Shown here piece by piece: positions 24,791 to 36,649 of a DNA stretch of 64,000 nt. Below the pieces are notes generated by a model, which had not been told where the DNA came from, made no database searches, and saw only the letters and a list, made by a program, of their open reading frames with translations. Origin of the DNA: Sipunculus nudus (lineage: Eukaryota > Annelida > Sipuncula > Golfingiida > Sipunculidae); assembly GCA_026874595.1 (NCBI GenBank), contig CM049307.1, forward strand, positions 30,476,362 through 30,540,361. Reading direction: 5' to 3'. Numbering within the stretch: the first letter of the stretch is position 1; each line of letters starts with the position of its first letter. The position numbers and the translations under genes are program-made.

Positions 24791-24988
24791 ATACGGACTG
24801 AATGAAGGAAAAAATGGAGCTATGGGTGTATCGGAAGATCCGGTCACCTGACAGAACCCCATTTTTTCAGAGTCCAGTGGACATTTGTGGTGTATGTTGT
24901 TCGGATAAACTGAGCACTTAAAACATTTCTTAATTCCAGAAGAGCGAAAGTATCCCAAGTGATACCCAAACCCTTTATATTTTTCCAG

Positions 24989-25097
24989 ATATTAAAGCCA
25001 TATCTCTCATCGAGAATTCAATTCTTCCAAGCGATTGCTGCGATGACTTTGGCAAAGATTGTTGATGAAGAGGAAAATGAGTTGCTCGACAAGGCTG
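24989..25097 (+). CDS. ARM-TIR-SAM gene, coding exon 5 (armadillo)
   Basis: 109-nt exon after ttttccag. It encodes ILKPYLSSRIQFFQAIAAMT then LAKIVDEEENELLDKA. The donor is chosen as gctg|gttggt (GT at 25098) because it leaves phase 1 and joins exon 6 to give KAGCFVF with no stop; the next GT downstream would not. The Q(A/T)-x-A-(A/M)-x-x-LA pattern is armadillo-like. Confidence 0.8.
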
Positions 25098-25220
25098 GTT
25101 GGTGGCTACCATATTGATAAATACTTGTCAATATGATCGTTATATTTCTCTTGAGATGGTCGTTATACTATTAAACAAATTGTTTCTGAATTTTTTAAAC
25201 AAGTGTAAAAAATATTCCAG

Positions 25221-25357
25221 GCTGCTTCGTATTCTTGAGCATATGCTTACATAAGGCTCTGTATGAAAAAGAGGAACATCGATTCCTTGGTTTCACCTCA
25301 GTGGAGCTGACTGAAAGTCTCGCTCATCTTGCCGTAAATGACAAAAACAAAATCAAG
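25221..25357 (+). CDS. ARM-TIR-SAM gene, coding exon 6 (armadillo)
   Basis: 137-nt exon between atattccag and gtattg. Phase 1 entry, phase 0 exit. It encodes CFVFLSICLHKALYEKEEHR then FTSVELTESLAHLAVNDKNK, with the armadillo spacing 'L-x-x-LA-V-N-D-K-N-K'. Confidence 0.8.
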
Positions 25358-25655
25358 GTATTGTTTCATCACAAACCTAACCTTCAATTAGAAATCATAA
25401 TTGCTACTTTGACTAATATATAGGCTCTGTATATAAAGCTCTATGTCTTGTCCCACTGTCGCCCCTATAACTGAACAAGATTCGTTATAAAACACTACTA
25501 ACTGCCACTTCAACCTGATTAAAATTAATTTATAATAATCTTTCTGTTAAAATTGTTTTGGAATGCAGAATTGGAAGTACTCGGCACTTTTCCGATAAGG
25601 TTTCGAGTTACTTTGGACATATTTACATATTCATATAATCCTAGTGTTAATACAG

Positions 25656-25920
25656 ATCATTGAAGCAGAAGTTTTGCCAAGTCTGGTGATCATGATGAAA
25701 GGTGACATTGTGGAGGAGCAGAAAATGGCCGCCAAATGCTGCTGGACGCTGTCCTTTGACAAACAGGCAAGACAGAAGCTGAAAGACGAAGAAGGCTGTA
25801 TCCCGGCGCTCGAAGCTCTGGCCGAATCTGATCAAAAGGAAGTCCAGAAAATGGCGGCGGGGGCTTTGTGGAAAATCCAGGGAAAAGGAGAGACAAAATT
25901 AGAGAAGATCAGAAATGGAG
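25656..25920 (+). CDS. ARM-TIR-SAM gene, coding exon 7 (armadillo)
   Basis: 265-nt exon after gttaatacag, phase 0 entry. It encodes two armadillo units: EAEVLPSLVIMMKG...KMAAKCCWTLSFDK, then GCIPALEALAESDQKE and VQKMAAGALWKI, then a charged linker GKGETKLEKIRNG. This is the clearest armadillo sequence in the window. The proposed donor g|gtattt at 25921 leaves phase 1, which does not fit exon 8 (phase 0), so a connecting exon appears to be missing. Confidence 0.85.
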
Positions 25921-25924
25921 GTAT

Positions 25925-26460
25925 TTTTTATGTACTCGAGAAGTCTCAAGGTCAGATTCAAATATTATATTACATACATTACACACTTTTGAAGACATTG
26001 AAATAAACTTACAATATGATATTCTGTCTTTTCTGAGCACATCCAATTGTTTCGAATTGTTGCAAACACATTGCAGCACAGAACGGCTCTGTAGCCCACT
26101 TAGTGAAAATCAGACTTAAATCTTTAAAGACTGTATCATGTTTTATCTATTTTTAGTCCTTTGAAATTAGTGATGAAGCCATATGCATCTTTGGCCAATT
26201 AAAAAGTGATAGAATGTTTTTGTCCATATATAAATGCCTGTCGCCGATTACTTATGGCTTAAGAAATTCTCCATTGCATGCAATTGAAAATTGATAGGAA
26301 ATGGACTGATTTTGAAGTTTTTCTGTTTTTTTTTGTTTTACTGTTGATTTGCACCTTAAAGTAACTGCATGAACAAAAATGCTAAATATGTATCATTGCA
26401 CAGCCCGCCTCGTCCAAGGCACCTTTTTACCATAGAATGCAGAACTCAGTGTTCTGCATT
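25925..26460. other. intron 7, 5' part
   Basis: I looked here for the missing TIR beta-A exon (expected to read like (I/M)SY-x-W) and did not find it. No gene seen. Confidence 0.5.
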
Positions 26461-27100
26461 GAGTGAGTGGCTATAAGAGTTCGGGAGATATTGGAGTGCA
26501 TGCCAAGAAAACTTGATTTTCACTCGATATTAAACTGGCAACTTGTGAATATAATATAAAACTGGTTTGATGTGTTCCGAGTTTGATTTCCCTGTGAAAA
26601 TCCTGGCTGCTCATTCTGATCACTTTAGACGCGATTAAATATGAACAGATGTACCACTTAAACAACGATTTGCAGCTTTCCAGTTTAGTCGTTATGAATG
26701 TGCGAGTTTCAAGAGAATCTGAACGAAATATTTCTTTAGTTTGCTTATACTTCGGATGTGCATATGAGCTGATTTGCACACCGATGAGAGGTGGACATCG
26801 ATTGATGCATTAGAATTCATATTGATACAATATTCTTGCGGAATGTTGGGGTAAAAATGTACAGCTGCCAATTTAGAGTGTGGGTGATGCCAACTTATTT
26901 CGTAAAGATTTCGGTGAAATTAATGATTCTGTCTTGTTACTGTTCAAATGCAGGGTATGTCCACCCATCCAGCTTTGCACTGATGTTTTACAGGTTTTCA
27001 AGCTGATGGCTTCGTCAGTGTCAGTAGGTTTGCATGTAATATAAAACGTCAGCATACAGTTAGTACAGTTACAGTTTGACGACACAAACACCCTAATGAT
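26461..27100 (-). pseudogene. LINE reverse-transcriptase remnant (CR1/L2-like)
   Basis: Two minus-strand pieces in the right order. 27091-26873 reads SLKTCKTSVQSWMGGHTLHL then NSNKTESLI, matching the RT end 'L..C...V..WM..N.L.LN..KTE.LI' of CR1/L2-like LINEs. 26779-26471 reads LETRTFITTKLESCKSLF...YLIASKVIRM, matching 'L.HAFV.SRLDYCNSLL...YLI.KLQ.VQN'. Both ends are missing. A different family from the two larger LINEs nearby. Confidence 0.6.
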
Positions 27101-27104
27101 GTGT

Positions 27105-27648
27105 AGATATTGAAAAGTCTTGGTTCCAAAATTGACCCTTGAGAGATACTGAAATGAAGCAGCCTTGTATCAGATTTCACACCCTTGATGTGCAAACTCC
27201 GAGAACGATTCTCTATGTTAGATGTATGTCATCAGAACACTTTGCCTCCGATTCCAAAATGTTGTAAATTTGTTAAAAGACATTGGCGAACAACCTATAT
27301 ATCGTAACATAAATCGTGTTGAGAGTAATCTGTGAGAATAGTTTCCGGTTTTTTTTAAGTTTAATGAATAATTTAATCATTACCTTTGTCATCTCTTCTT
27401 CCATGACTCCTACACCCCATTCCTAACAACTATATATATTTTTAATAAATAGCCCCTCCGCTTTTAGTAAACCAGTTCAGCTAAACGTCTTGACCAAAGG
27501 CTTTTTGTCATGTTGTATTATGCTGTTATATTCGCAACAACACTTTAAGGTCAAGAGCTGCAAATTAATCTAATTATCAATTTACGATCTTTATATTCTA
27601 ATGATACATTCTATTAAAAAAGATGTTAACATTTCTTTTATTAAACAG
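27105..27648. other. intron 7, 3' part
   Basis: AT-rich, no gene and no beta-A exon found. Confidence 0.5.
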
Positions 27649-27726
27649 ATGCAAAAGAAGGTCACGGGAAGAAGCAATAATCACAAACATAAAGAACTAG
27701 TTCACAAGATTGCCGACCGACTACTG
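27649..27726 (+). CDS. ARM-TIR-SAM gene, coding exon 8 (TIR alpha-A)
   Basis: 78-nt exon between attaaacag and gtgagt. Phase 0 is the only open frame; it reads MQKKVTGRSNNHKHKE then LVHKIADRLL. By position it should be the loop and helix following TIR beta strand A, and it joins exon 9 to give DRLL-DDGYALWIDRDNM. The strand-A motif itself is absent upstream. Confidence 0.65.
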
Positions 27727-27729
27727 GTG

Positions 27730-28724
27730 AGTCACCAATTTCACCTTTATCCTTCCAAATAATAAAGAAGCTAACAAGTGATAATAATGATAATGATATT
27801 ATTCCTCGGGCAGGACGAACACTTGTGGTCCAGACGTGGTGTGACTTTGGAGCTGAAGGTGCCTCAATGGTAAAATGGCAACCCGTGTGCCCACACATCA
27901 GGGCCCACGTGTGAACCCTGATATGTAGAAACACAGCGTTCGTTGTTCTAGATGTTTCCTTTGGGATCATTATCAGAACTTAACTTTAGGATTACAACAA
28001 ATTGATTTTGTGATTGAACTGGACTGTTGTTCTCTGAAAAAGATATATGTGAACTGTTCATCTGGATCATATGCTTTAAAGGACTTTTTGTCGCTGTGAC
28101 AGTGGTGGTATCTAGGTACTGAACACTTTATTTATATACTTGCATAGATTTACTGTTGTACTGTTGTTATACTATGAAATTGTATTGATTTAGTGTATTG
28201 TACTGTTAGGGTTGTTATAAGAATAAATTATTATAATTTGTTAACAAAAAACCTTTATTCATTTCCCTAGACATTTCACAATGCCAAGTGTTACAGAATC
28301 TGATTACAAAATTTATGTTCGTCAGGACTACGTGATCTGTTGATATTGGGTTCCGTAACATAATCCTACAGCGTTCTAGCGGTAATTTGAGAGATTATTG
28401 GATATTTCGTCGGTGGACAAGCAAAATATCGCTTCATGAAGGTAAAACATGATACATTTGATAATTCTGACGTAAACTAACGGGTGGTGGGACTGAGATA
28501 TGATCATTTAGATGAGAGGGCAAGCCTTCCGGCATGATCTGACGGCTCGGAAGAACGGAAAGTGTCACTTTCGTGCTGGACGCTGACTCGCACACACACA
28601 CACACATATATATATATATCTGAGACTTTGGTTGGTATACATTCTCAATCCCCGTGCATATATCCTAGGTCAATCTTGAATAGGTTTTCTCTTCCTACCT
28701 GAAAGAAGTATTTTTCTGCCCCAG
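27730..28724. other. intron 8
   Basis: No gene. Contains a (CA)n(TA)n microsatellite at 28590-28619. A tRNA-like B box (gtgtgaaccctgat, about 27910) may be a worn SINE. Confidence 0.4.
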
Positions 28725-28866
28725 GATGACGGCTATGCCCTCTGGATTGACCGGGACAACATGGGTGGCAGTACTATAGAGGCCATGGCTTCAGCTGTAG
28801 AAAATGCTTCGGTGATTATTTTGTGTATGTCCGAGTATTACAAACTGAGTCCACCATGCCAGTCTT
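28725..28866 (+). CDS. ARM-TIR-SAM gene, coding exon 9 (TIR core)
   Basis: 142-nt exon between ctgccccag and gtaagt. It encodes GYALWIDRDNMGGSTIEAM, then AVENASVIILCMSEYYKLSP and PCQS: TIR beta-B/BB-loop, alpha-B and beta-C. The Glu in GSTIEAM is at or next to the position of the catalytic Glu of NADase TIR domains; exact alignment needs a search. The expected following half (EA.Y ... DGWLG) is not found before exon 10, yet the phase-1 exit joins exon 10 in frame. The TIR fold as encoded is therefore incomplete. Confidence 0.8.
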
Positions 28867-28869
28867 GTA

Positions 28870-29510
28870 AGTTAAAAAAAGTTTGTGATATTTGAATGAA
28901 GCATATTTTTATCTTTTAAATTGTTTGAGGTAACAGCCTTCATTTTTTAATGCTAGCGTAACTAAGTATATGTACATCTGCAGAATTCCTTTTCGGTTTC
29001 AATTGACCCGGCAAGTACTACAAATGATTTGAGCTAAACTTAAAAGAACTTCGATCTATTGGACTGAGGAACATCTCTGGCTAACCTTTTTTCCATAATA
29101 ACTTGGTAGTTCTTCAATGGCACAATTCTTCGCCCAAGGACATACCTAATAAGAAAGACCGGTACCCTTAGAGGCTCCAACATGTCAACCGATTTACCAA
29201 ATTTATGAGTCTGGTCACCATAACACCAAGTTCCCCGTCTCTTTGAAAGTGTGTGTTGCTCATTTAGCCGTTAAATATCAAGTCCCTTGCCTCTCTCTAA
29301 CAAGTTAAGTCTGTCGACTGGCTTCTTGACACGCATACCCCGACCTAAATGTGCATCATCGGCCGCTGTATCATTGCGCACTGTGTCATCGCCCATATTT
29401 TCATCATCAGTGGCCTCGCCGTCGTACGAGAAGGGCTGTGAAGGAGTTTCAACTTCCCGATCGTCCAGGTCACTCCTGGTTCGGGGCTCCCCTTCCTCCG
29501 CATCATCCCC
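28870..29510. other. intron 9, 5' end and possible Gypsy 3' LTR
   Basis: The Gypsy element's 3' LTR should lie here or just to the left of its integrase, but I could not delimit LTR ends. No TIR exon found. Confidence 0.35.
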
Positions 29511-29513
29511 TCT

Positions 29514-30814
29514 TCAAGGCTCACTCCGTTGGTCATCACCAACCCATGACTCATCTTGACCCACCAACGGATCTCCTAACAACGCATCCTCGTCGCTCTC
29601 CTGGTCAGGAGCCTCTATCCGGATCCAGCTTTCACGGGGTGGATCTCCTACGTAAGACTTCAATTGATCCATATGAACAACCTTACTAGGTTTATCTGGG
29701 GCCCCTCGAATACGAAGATTGACATCAGTCACCTCATCGGTCACAAGATACGGCTTGTCCAACTTCTGCCCAGTTTCTGGTTGCCCTTTGGTGGATAATA
29801 ATACCACACCCAGTTTCCAACTAGAAACTTCCGGTAGATTGCATTAACGTCATAGTTTTTTGCCGCTCTGCTGCCTGTTTCAGATATTTCCGGGCATACT
29901 TATGGGCGATCATAGTAGCCTCTTTCACCCAGGTCACATACTCGTTTGGGCACTGGGGAACCTGGTCTTTAGAGGGTCCTCCCATAAGCAAATCTATAGA
30001 CATTGTCTTTTCTCTGCCCTGAAACATCAAGTCTGGCGAGCACTTGGTACTGTCATTGGCGGTCGCTCGATACGCGGACATGACGTAGGGTAACAAATCA
30101 TCCCAGTTGTCCTGGTAGTCATTGACGAAACAGGACAACATCTGCAGTAAAGTCCTATTTGCATGCTCCACGATCGCTTCGCTCTGCGGACGATAGGTTT
30201 TAGCCCGGGTTTTATCTATCTCTAACAGCTTACACAGTTGATTCATCAACTTTGACTAGAAATCGGATCCCTGATCACTGTGCAGGACGCGTGGGATCCC
30301 GTACTTCAAAATGAACTCATGCATCAACCGTTCAGCGATGGTTTGAAAGGTGGGGCCTGGCATTGCGTAAGCCGCCGCCTACTTTGTGAAGTAATCAGAA
30401 AGGACACAAATGTATTGATTTCCATTTTCCGTGGTCCTGACTCCTGAGCGGTTCTAATATGTCCATGGCCACACGCTCCATCCTGTCTCCAACAGGGCTT
30501 TGATGAAGTGGTGCTTTACGGGGTCTTGTGCGTGGTTTAATTTTGACTCGCACACATATTGCATCTTTAGCACCATCGAATCACATCCCGTTTGTGACCA
30601 GGCCAGTAAAAGCGTTGGCGTACATTGTGTAGAGTCTTTGTTATGCCTAAGTGTCCAGCAAGTTTCTTATTATGGACCAACTTCATGATTTATTTCTCAA
30701 GGGCCACGGTGTCACGAGTTGTCGGACTTTTGGCATGTTGTCAGCTGGAGCCCACTATCTATATAGCAAATTATCCAGGATCACTAGATTGTTCCACTGG
30801 CTCTATAATGCCTT
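29514..30814 (-). pseudogene. Gypsy integrase and C-terminal tail
   Basis: Integrase catalytic end: DQGSDF then an in-frame TAG near 30254, then KLMNQLCKLLEIDKTR, YRPQSEAIVEHANRTL and FVNDYQDNWDDLLPYVMSAY, giving the second Asp and the Glu of the DDE triad. Then a chromodomain/GPY-like tail (LDKPYLVTDEVTDVNLRIR, VVHMDQLKSYVGD). Upstream (30250-30814) the zinc-binding HHCC and first-Asp parts are broken over several frames. Confidence 0.8.
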
Positions 30815-31860
30815 TAAATCTCGTGATTCCGTTGCTTCACGGTCCGTGGTGGCTTTTGTTTATCTCTGGTTAGTCGGATCTTTATTTTCGATATCGAAGG
30901 ATCCTCTTGCTGTAGCTTTTGTAGGGCATCTGTGTCATACTCATGACACCACTCCTCAAATGACTGATGGTCTGAGGAGTTTTGAGCGGCGTCATCCTCT
31001 GTGTCACCGGCCGCTTGACTCCGGGTATGCACAGCAGAGATCTTTCTCGTATCTGGTCTTAAACAGTCCTCTCTTTTGCACTGCCGACAGGGAACTCTGC
31101 TTAAAGCGTCAGCGTTGGCATGCTTGGCCCCTGCTCGGGTTTTGATGTCAAATGAATACATGTCCAAAACAGTAAGCCACCGTGCTAACATCCCTTCAAT
31201 GTTACGAGTTCTTTAACCATCTCAGCGACGCGTGATCGGTTGAGAATAAAGTTTCGTCCCCACAAGTAATGTTTAATGAATGTTACCACTGCCAGAAGCT
31301 CACGTTTAGTGGTACAGTAGTTACGTTGGGAACGATTTAGGGTCCGACTGCCATAAGCGATAACACGTTCCTGGCCACCTTGAAGCTGGGACAACACGGC
31401 ACCCATACCTTCACCACTCGCGCCAGTATCCAAAATGAACTGCTCTCCTTCAGTTGGATACGACAACAACGGAGCTTCCGTAAGTGCTTTCTTAAGCGCT
31501 TCAAATGACTTTTGGCCTTTCAATCCATTGAAACGATCTCTTTTAGGGGTTCCCCCTAGTCAAAGCGATCATCGGTGCAGCGATTTCCGAGAATCGGTTG
31601 ATGTGTCTACGGTTGTAGGCCGCTAAACCGAGAAAACTGCAAACATCAGTTAGGATGATTGGTAATGGCCACTCTTCAACTGCTTTGACTTTGTCAGGGT
31701 CACACCTGACACCATTAGCTGATACTAGGTGTCCTAAGAATGTCACACTGCGTTGGAATAAATGGCATTTCTTTGGTTTCAATTTTAAGTTGGCTTCCAT
31801 AAACCTCTGCCACACAGTCATCAAATTTTCTAGCGCATGGTCAAAGTCTTTTCCGACACT
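30814..31860 (-). pseudogene. Gypsy RT 3' part and RNase H
   Basis: RT thumb/connection (LKLKPKKCHLFQRSVTFLGH, VKAVEEWPLP, DVCSFLGLAAYNRRHI) followed after a frameshift near 31540 by RNase H (FEALKKALTEAPLLSYP, DTGASGEGMGAVLSQ, YGSRTLNRSQRNYCTTKREL), then after a second break near 31190 HANADALSRVPCRQC. The first intact residue lies immediately next to the L1 target duplication at 31848-31860; the other half of the RT resumes at 37203. Confidence 0.85.
31848..31860. repeat. L1-like target-site duplication, left copy
   Basis: Cttttccgacact, identical to 37203-37215. Directly followed by the T-rich run that is the LINE poly(A) tail. Confidence 0.95.
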
Positions 31861-32064
31861 TTTTTTTTTTCTTTTTTTTTTCGCCTCAGATTTTTTCTTT
31901 GACTTAAAAGTTCACTTGATATTTCATCATAGGCGATATTTTTTTTTAATGTCAAACAAACAATCAATTACAAATACTTATACATAGTTCAAGGTACATT
32001 GTGATACAAGTTATGTTTCTCATTATCAGACCATACATATTATGACGGTACTCATATATAATTT

Positions 32065-33561
32065 TCAGTTTTTACTCATATTTTTTAATTCACCCCATTT
32101 TTTGTAATGCGTATTTAGAATTCCCCTTTTATTAGCTATGTATCTTTCAACATTTTCAATTTCCATTAATTTACTTTTAAATACAGCAAATAAAGCAGAA
32201 TGATAGCCCTCTCTTTCTTTATACAAGACATATTTGTACAGCAGCAAAATTTGGTTAATTAACATGTTATCTTCACCAACTGGTATCATGCCATATATAA
32301 TTAAAGATGGTGATATTGGTGGAAAATTCACATTATACTTCTGTAACCAGGATGTTATTTTCAGGTAAAAGTTCTTAGCAACCATACAGTCAAGAAATGT
32401 ATGTAGTATCTTTTCTCTTTGCTCAAAACAATATGAACATTGAGGGGTTTCCTTTAAATTCCACTTATACAACAGATCATTTAGAGGAATGTAGTTATTT
32501 AATATTTTATATTGAAACTCTCTAAGATGAGTGTCTAAGGTACTTTTATATATTCCACTATAAACATGTTCCCATTTCACCTCGATACTGTTTTCTTGGT
32601 TTTTATTATCCCATACTTTCTGAGCTGTAGGAGTTTCCCATATTTTCTCCACCAAAGTCTTATATATATCTCTAGCATTGAATGTATCCAATTTCTCTAA
32701 ACCATTCACAGTTACAACGCTGACAACTTTACTTCCTTCATCATGTATGTGTTCATACCCTGTAAACCTGTCTCTCCAAGTTTTTGGAATAGCCCGTTTT
32801 AATGCCATCCAAAACATATAATTAATGTGATTCATACATATATTCTTCTCCCGTATTTTTTCCCATGGCTTCCACTTTCCATCATAATTTACCAGGTCTT
32901 TTATATAATATAATTTGCTACTTACATAATGTTTGTTGTATAGAGGTCTGTTATTAGTCTTTATATATTGATTATTCCACAAGCTTTGATATATGACATC
33001 TTCTGTCGATTCGGGTATAACTGATACATATGAAGCCCATTCCTCTAAACATTTCAAATAAAATCTTGGCAATCCTTTGGGTAACACATTCATATCAAAA
33101 TTTCCTCTTATACAGTTCAATCCGCCTATCTTCCTTAATCTGAAATTCAAAATTTTACTACTGGCAGATTCTTCTGAACACAAAATGCGTTTAATCCACA
33201 CTATTCTTTGTGTCTTTATTTTGCATTCAATGTCTGGAAAATTGATCCCCCCTTTCTCATACTGACCAATAATGGTTGCATATTTTACTTTAGGCTTCTT
33301 AGCCCTCCAAATAAAGTCACAGAGTAGTCTTTTTAAATTCTTTACTGTAGTATTTGGTGGTACTAACATATTAGTTACATAAAGAAGTTTTGTAATTGCC
33401 AATGAGCGTACCACCTCTGCTCTCCCATATATTGTTAGTGTTCTGCTTTTCCACATGTTTAATGTGGTTGCTAAGTTGTGTTCAACCCTCTTGAAATTGT
33501 TTTTGTACACCAAATCATCATTGTATGAAAAATAAATCCCAAGTATTTTCATGGTTGACAC
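32065..33561 (-). pseudogene. L1-like ORF2, C-terminal part
   Basis: 498-residue open frame following the RT. Begins MKILGIYFSYNDDLVYK, then the long C-terminal region of Tx1/L1-like ORF2 (LTIYGRAEVVRSLAITKLLY, LLCDFIWRAKKPKVKYATI, GGINFPDIECK) and a Cys-rich motif CSYCFEQREKILHTFLDC. It is uninterrupted and closely parallels the frames at 60790-62274. Confidence 0.85.
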
Positions 33562-33578
33562 TGTAAGGTTGATCCATT

Positions 33579-34070
33579 TCAGATTAAAATTCTCATTTGC
33601 AGCACTTCAAGAACCTTGCTCAATGAATCAACATCCTTAACTAAAACAGTTGTGTCATCTGCAAACATACACATTTTGACAGTGGTATTTCCAATCTGTA
33701 TTCCATGAATATCTTTATCTTGTCTTATCATTATAGCCAATATTTCAATAACAATTATAAATAAATATGCAGCCAGTGGGTCACCCTGTCTAGTTCCTCT
33801 TTCCAACTGAAAATAACCTGTTGTGAATCCATTATTCATAACTGAACTCTGTATATCGTAATGTAATATTTTTACCCATCTAAGAAATGAATGACTGAAA
33901 CCAAAGTATTTTAAAGCTGCCAAAATAAAATCATGATCTACACTGTCGAAAGCAGATTCTAAATCAGCTGCAAACATAATCCCTGGGAGTTTCTCTTCAG
34001 CAGTATAGTACATTATATCCCAAATCAATCTTATAGGTTCTCCTATATATCGACCTTTTCTAATGCATAC
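33579..34070 (-). pseudogene. L1-like ORF2, reverse transcriptase core
   Basis: RT palm: PGIMFAADLESAFDSVDHDF, RGTRQGDPLAAYLFI and VKMCMFADDTTVLVKD, the last holding the catalytic ADD. After VLEVLQ the frame breaks; against the 61-62 kb copy about 37 residues (the KLNVTKSEA block) are missing. A one-base shift near 34060 separates it from the preceding frame, where GRYIGEPIRLI should follow QY. Confidence 0.85.
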
Positions 34071-35590
34071 TGATCAGGCTGTATAATTTTCTGCAGATAT
34101 TTTTCAATGCGCTTTACTAAAACCTTGCTTATTATTTTTACATCAACATTCAACAAGCTGATCGGTCTCCAGGCATTCAAATGGTTTAAATCCTTTCCTG
34201 GTTTAGGAATTAATTTTACAAGAGCTTGTTTTTGTGTTGATGTCAACGATCCAGTATCATAGTTTTCATTTAGACATTCAGTTAAACACTGTCCAAGATC
34301 ATCAAATAATGCTAGATAGAATTCTTTTGTCAAACCGTCATTTCCTGGAGTTTTGTTATTTTTCATTGATTTTAAACATGTATACACCTCACTTTTTGTG
34401 ATGTTTGCCCCACATGACTCCGCTTCCGTCTCATTAAGTTTATTCATTGGCGCTTGGAGTCTTAGAAAAAAATCTTGCAACTCAGTTTCATCACATGACA
34501 CTTTTTTCCTATATTTATCTTCAAATGTGTTTTTAATAAATCTCATAATATCTTTGGAATCTTTAATATATTCACCATAACAATATAATTGTCTTATTAC
34601 AGAGTTATTTTTATTTCTTTTTTCAAGGTTTAAAAAATACCTAGACCCCTTTTCTCCCTGTTGCAGCCACTGAGCTCTTGACCTGATTATAACTCCTCGT
34701 GTGATGTTGTCATAATGTTCCTGTAACTTTTGCTTTGTTGTGTGGTATAAATCCTGCATTTCAGGTGTATCAGAACATCTTAATTCTTGTTCAAGTTTAG
34801 CCACTTTATTTTCCAACCAGACTTTATTTTCTCTGAGTCGTTTAGCCTTTAATTTACTATACTGTATCGTGAACTCTCTAATTTTATATTTTAGATATTC
34901 CCATTTTGTCTTTGCCTTTTCAGTATTCATTTCCTGTTTCCATTCACTGATGTTTTCCTTAATCAATTTCAAATATTCAGTATCATTTAATAATTCATTG
35001 TTCATACACCAGTGAGAAGGTCCCATTTTGTTATCTTTGCTGAAGTTTACATATATTAATACTGCTGAATGGTCTGTGCTAACAGATGGAATTATATCAC
35101 ATTTTGTAACAAAAGACTGCAAAGTGTTTGTTATTAAAAAATAATCTAGACGTCTCTGAATTAAAGGAGTATTTGATCGCCAAGTAAAGGCTTTTATGTA
35201 TTCATGTTTAAATTCGACTTGCTGAGTTTCATGGTTTGGGGCATATATGTTTACAAGTAGACAGTGCAAACCATTAATTTCACATTCCACAATGATATAC
35301 CTCCCAGAAAGATCTATAGATTTATTAATTTCTCCGAATTCCAGATTCTTGCCAATTAATGTACATACACCACAAGACTTTGAATTTCCATGTGAAAAAT
35401 ACATCACTCCTCGCCACTGATTGGACCATGTAGTCTCGTCCTGTTTTGTACAGTGGCATTCTTGTAAAAAGCTTACACCATTATAACTATTGTGTTTAAC
35501 TAACCAATTTAAGATTTGTCTTCTCTTCATATATTTTCTTATTCCCCTGACGTTTAATGAGAGGACTTGGAATTTAATATTATCTGCCAT
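34043..35590 (-). pseudogene. L1-like ORF2, endonuclease to RT start
   Basis: 515 residues from MADNIKFQVLSLNVRGIRKY. APE-type endonuclease motifs SLNVRG, FLQECH, VNIYAPN and STDHSAVLI are present, but the central block with the GDFN motif is absent: the sequence goes from FKHEYIKAF straight to TWRSNTPLIQRRLDYFL, an in-frame internal deletion of roughly 80-100 residues. Then RSRAQWLQQGEKGSRYFLNL, NNKTPGNDGLTKEF and AWRPISLLNVDVKIISKVL of the RT. Endonuclease activity is therefore not expected. Confidence 0.85.
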
Positions 35591-35808
35591 AAAAATAATT
35601 AGTTGAAATGAAACATTTTGAATTTATAGGGTAGTTATAGTATGACAATTTCTTATTTGTATCATCATGCATCATAATCATCATTGTTACATTTAGCTTA
35701 CAGGCCTTCATATCAATGATCACAAAATCAAAATACAATATACATGAATATAAAACCATATGGTCATTTTCCTTGCCTGGCTTTATATTAATTCTTATAT
35801 TTACAATA

Positions 35809-36645
35809 TCAAGCAATTGCAATAAGCTGTTCCAATGATTGTCCGTATCTGATCTGTTTAATCCCTCCTCTTAAATCCTTTATGAAAACCTTCCCATCCC
35901 AAGTCCATGCCTCTTTTATTCTTTGGTCTTTTTTTACTCTGTTGTACAGTTCATGAAGTTCTTTACACAAATCATCAACTATTACTACTCTTGATCCTTT
36001 GCATTTTCTCCTTTCCTTCATCACTATTTCTTTGACCTCTCTCCTTAGAAATTTAACAATAATTGCCCTGGGCCCCTTTCCAGGAGCAGCATTATTTCCA
36101 GTATATTTACCAACTCTATGGGCAGCATCAATATCTTTTCTTTCAATGTCAACCCCAAGCTTTTCTCTGCAAAACTTTTGCACAGTTTCTTTGCAATTTT
36201 CTACTCCTATTTCATCTTGATCCCTCTCTCCAATACCAAAAATCCTAATATTTGCTTTTCTAGAGTACTGTTCAAGTTCAACTGACCTCCTCTGAGCCTC
36301 TCTAGCTTCTGTACAGGACATGCTTGCCACCACTTCTAAATGAGCAACCTGATCTGATAATTTTTTAATATCACTTCTCAAGCCTTCATTTTCACTTTCT
36401 AATGTCATAACTTTACTTTCTAACAGCTGAACTGTTGAATCAAATCTTTCTGTGATTTGTCTTACTATTTTTTCCTCCAACTCATTCAGCATTTTTCTTA
36501 ATGTGTCTGTAGTAAGTGAAATTTTTTCAACTGATTTTCCCTTTTTATCTGACAAATTAAACCTCTGATATTTATGTGGGGTACTAGGGGACGAAGAAGA
36601 AGAGCTGGATACTGTTGATCTTGATCTTTTAGATTTTCCGTACAT
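35809..36645 (-). CDS. L1-like ORF1 protein
   Basis: 278 residues, intact. Ser-rich basic N-terminus (MYGKSKRSRSTVSSSSSSS); coiled coil at about 50-115 (LLESKVMTLESENEGL, IKKLSDQVAHLE); QYSRKANIRIFGIGE entering the RRM-like domain; IDAAHRVGKYTG and VVIVDDLCKELH in the C-terminal domain. Similar layout to the ORF1 at 16.5-17.3 kb but a distinct sequence. Confidence 0.85.
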   Translation of the reverse strand: MYGKSKRSRSTVSSSSSSSPSTPHKYQRFNLSDKKGKSVEKISLTTDTLRKMLNELEEKIVRQITERFDSTVQLLESKVMTLESENEGLRSDIKKLSDQVAHLEVVASMSCTEAREAQRRSVELEQYSRKANIRIFGIGERDQDEIGVENCKETVQKFCREKLGVDIERKDIDAAHRVGKYTGNNAAPGKGPRAIIVKFLRREVKEIVMKERRKCKGSRVVIVDDLCKELHELYNRVKKDQRIKEAWTWDGKVFIKDLRGGIKQIRYGQSLEQLIAIA

Positions 36646-36649
36646 AACA

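Noticed and set aside
25921-26006. Reading exon 7 through its donor to the stop at 26006 (120-residue frame)
   Set aside because: The extra residues (IFYVLEKSQGQIQ...) have no TIR or armadillo character and the next TIR exons would be lost; but the donor is weak, so this is not excluded.
29287-31145. Plus-strand open frames over the Gypsy element
   Set aside because: Antisense shadows of integrase and RNase H; they have no motifs of their own.
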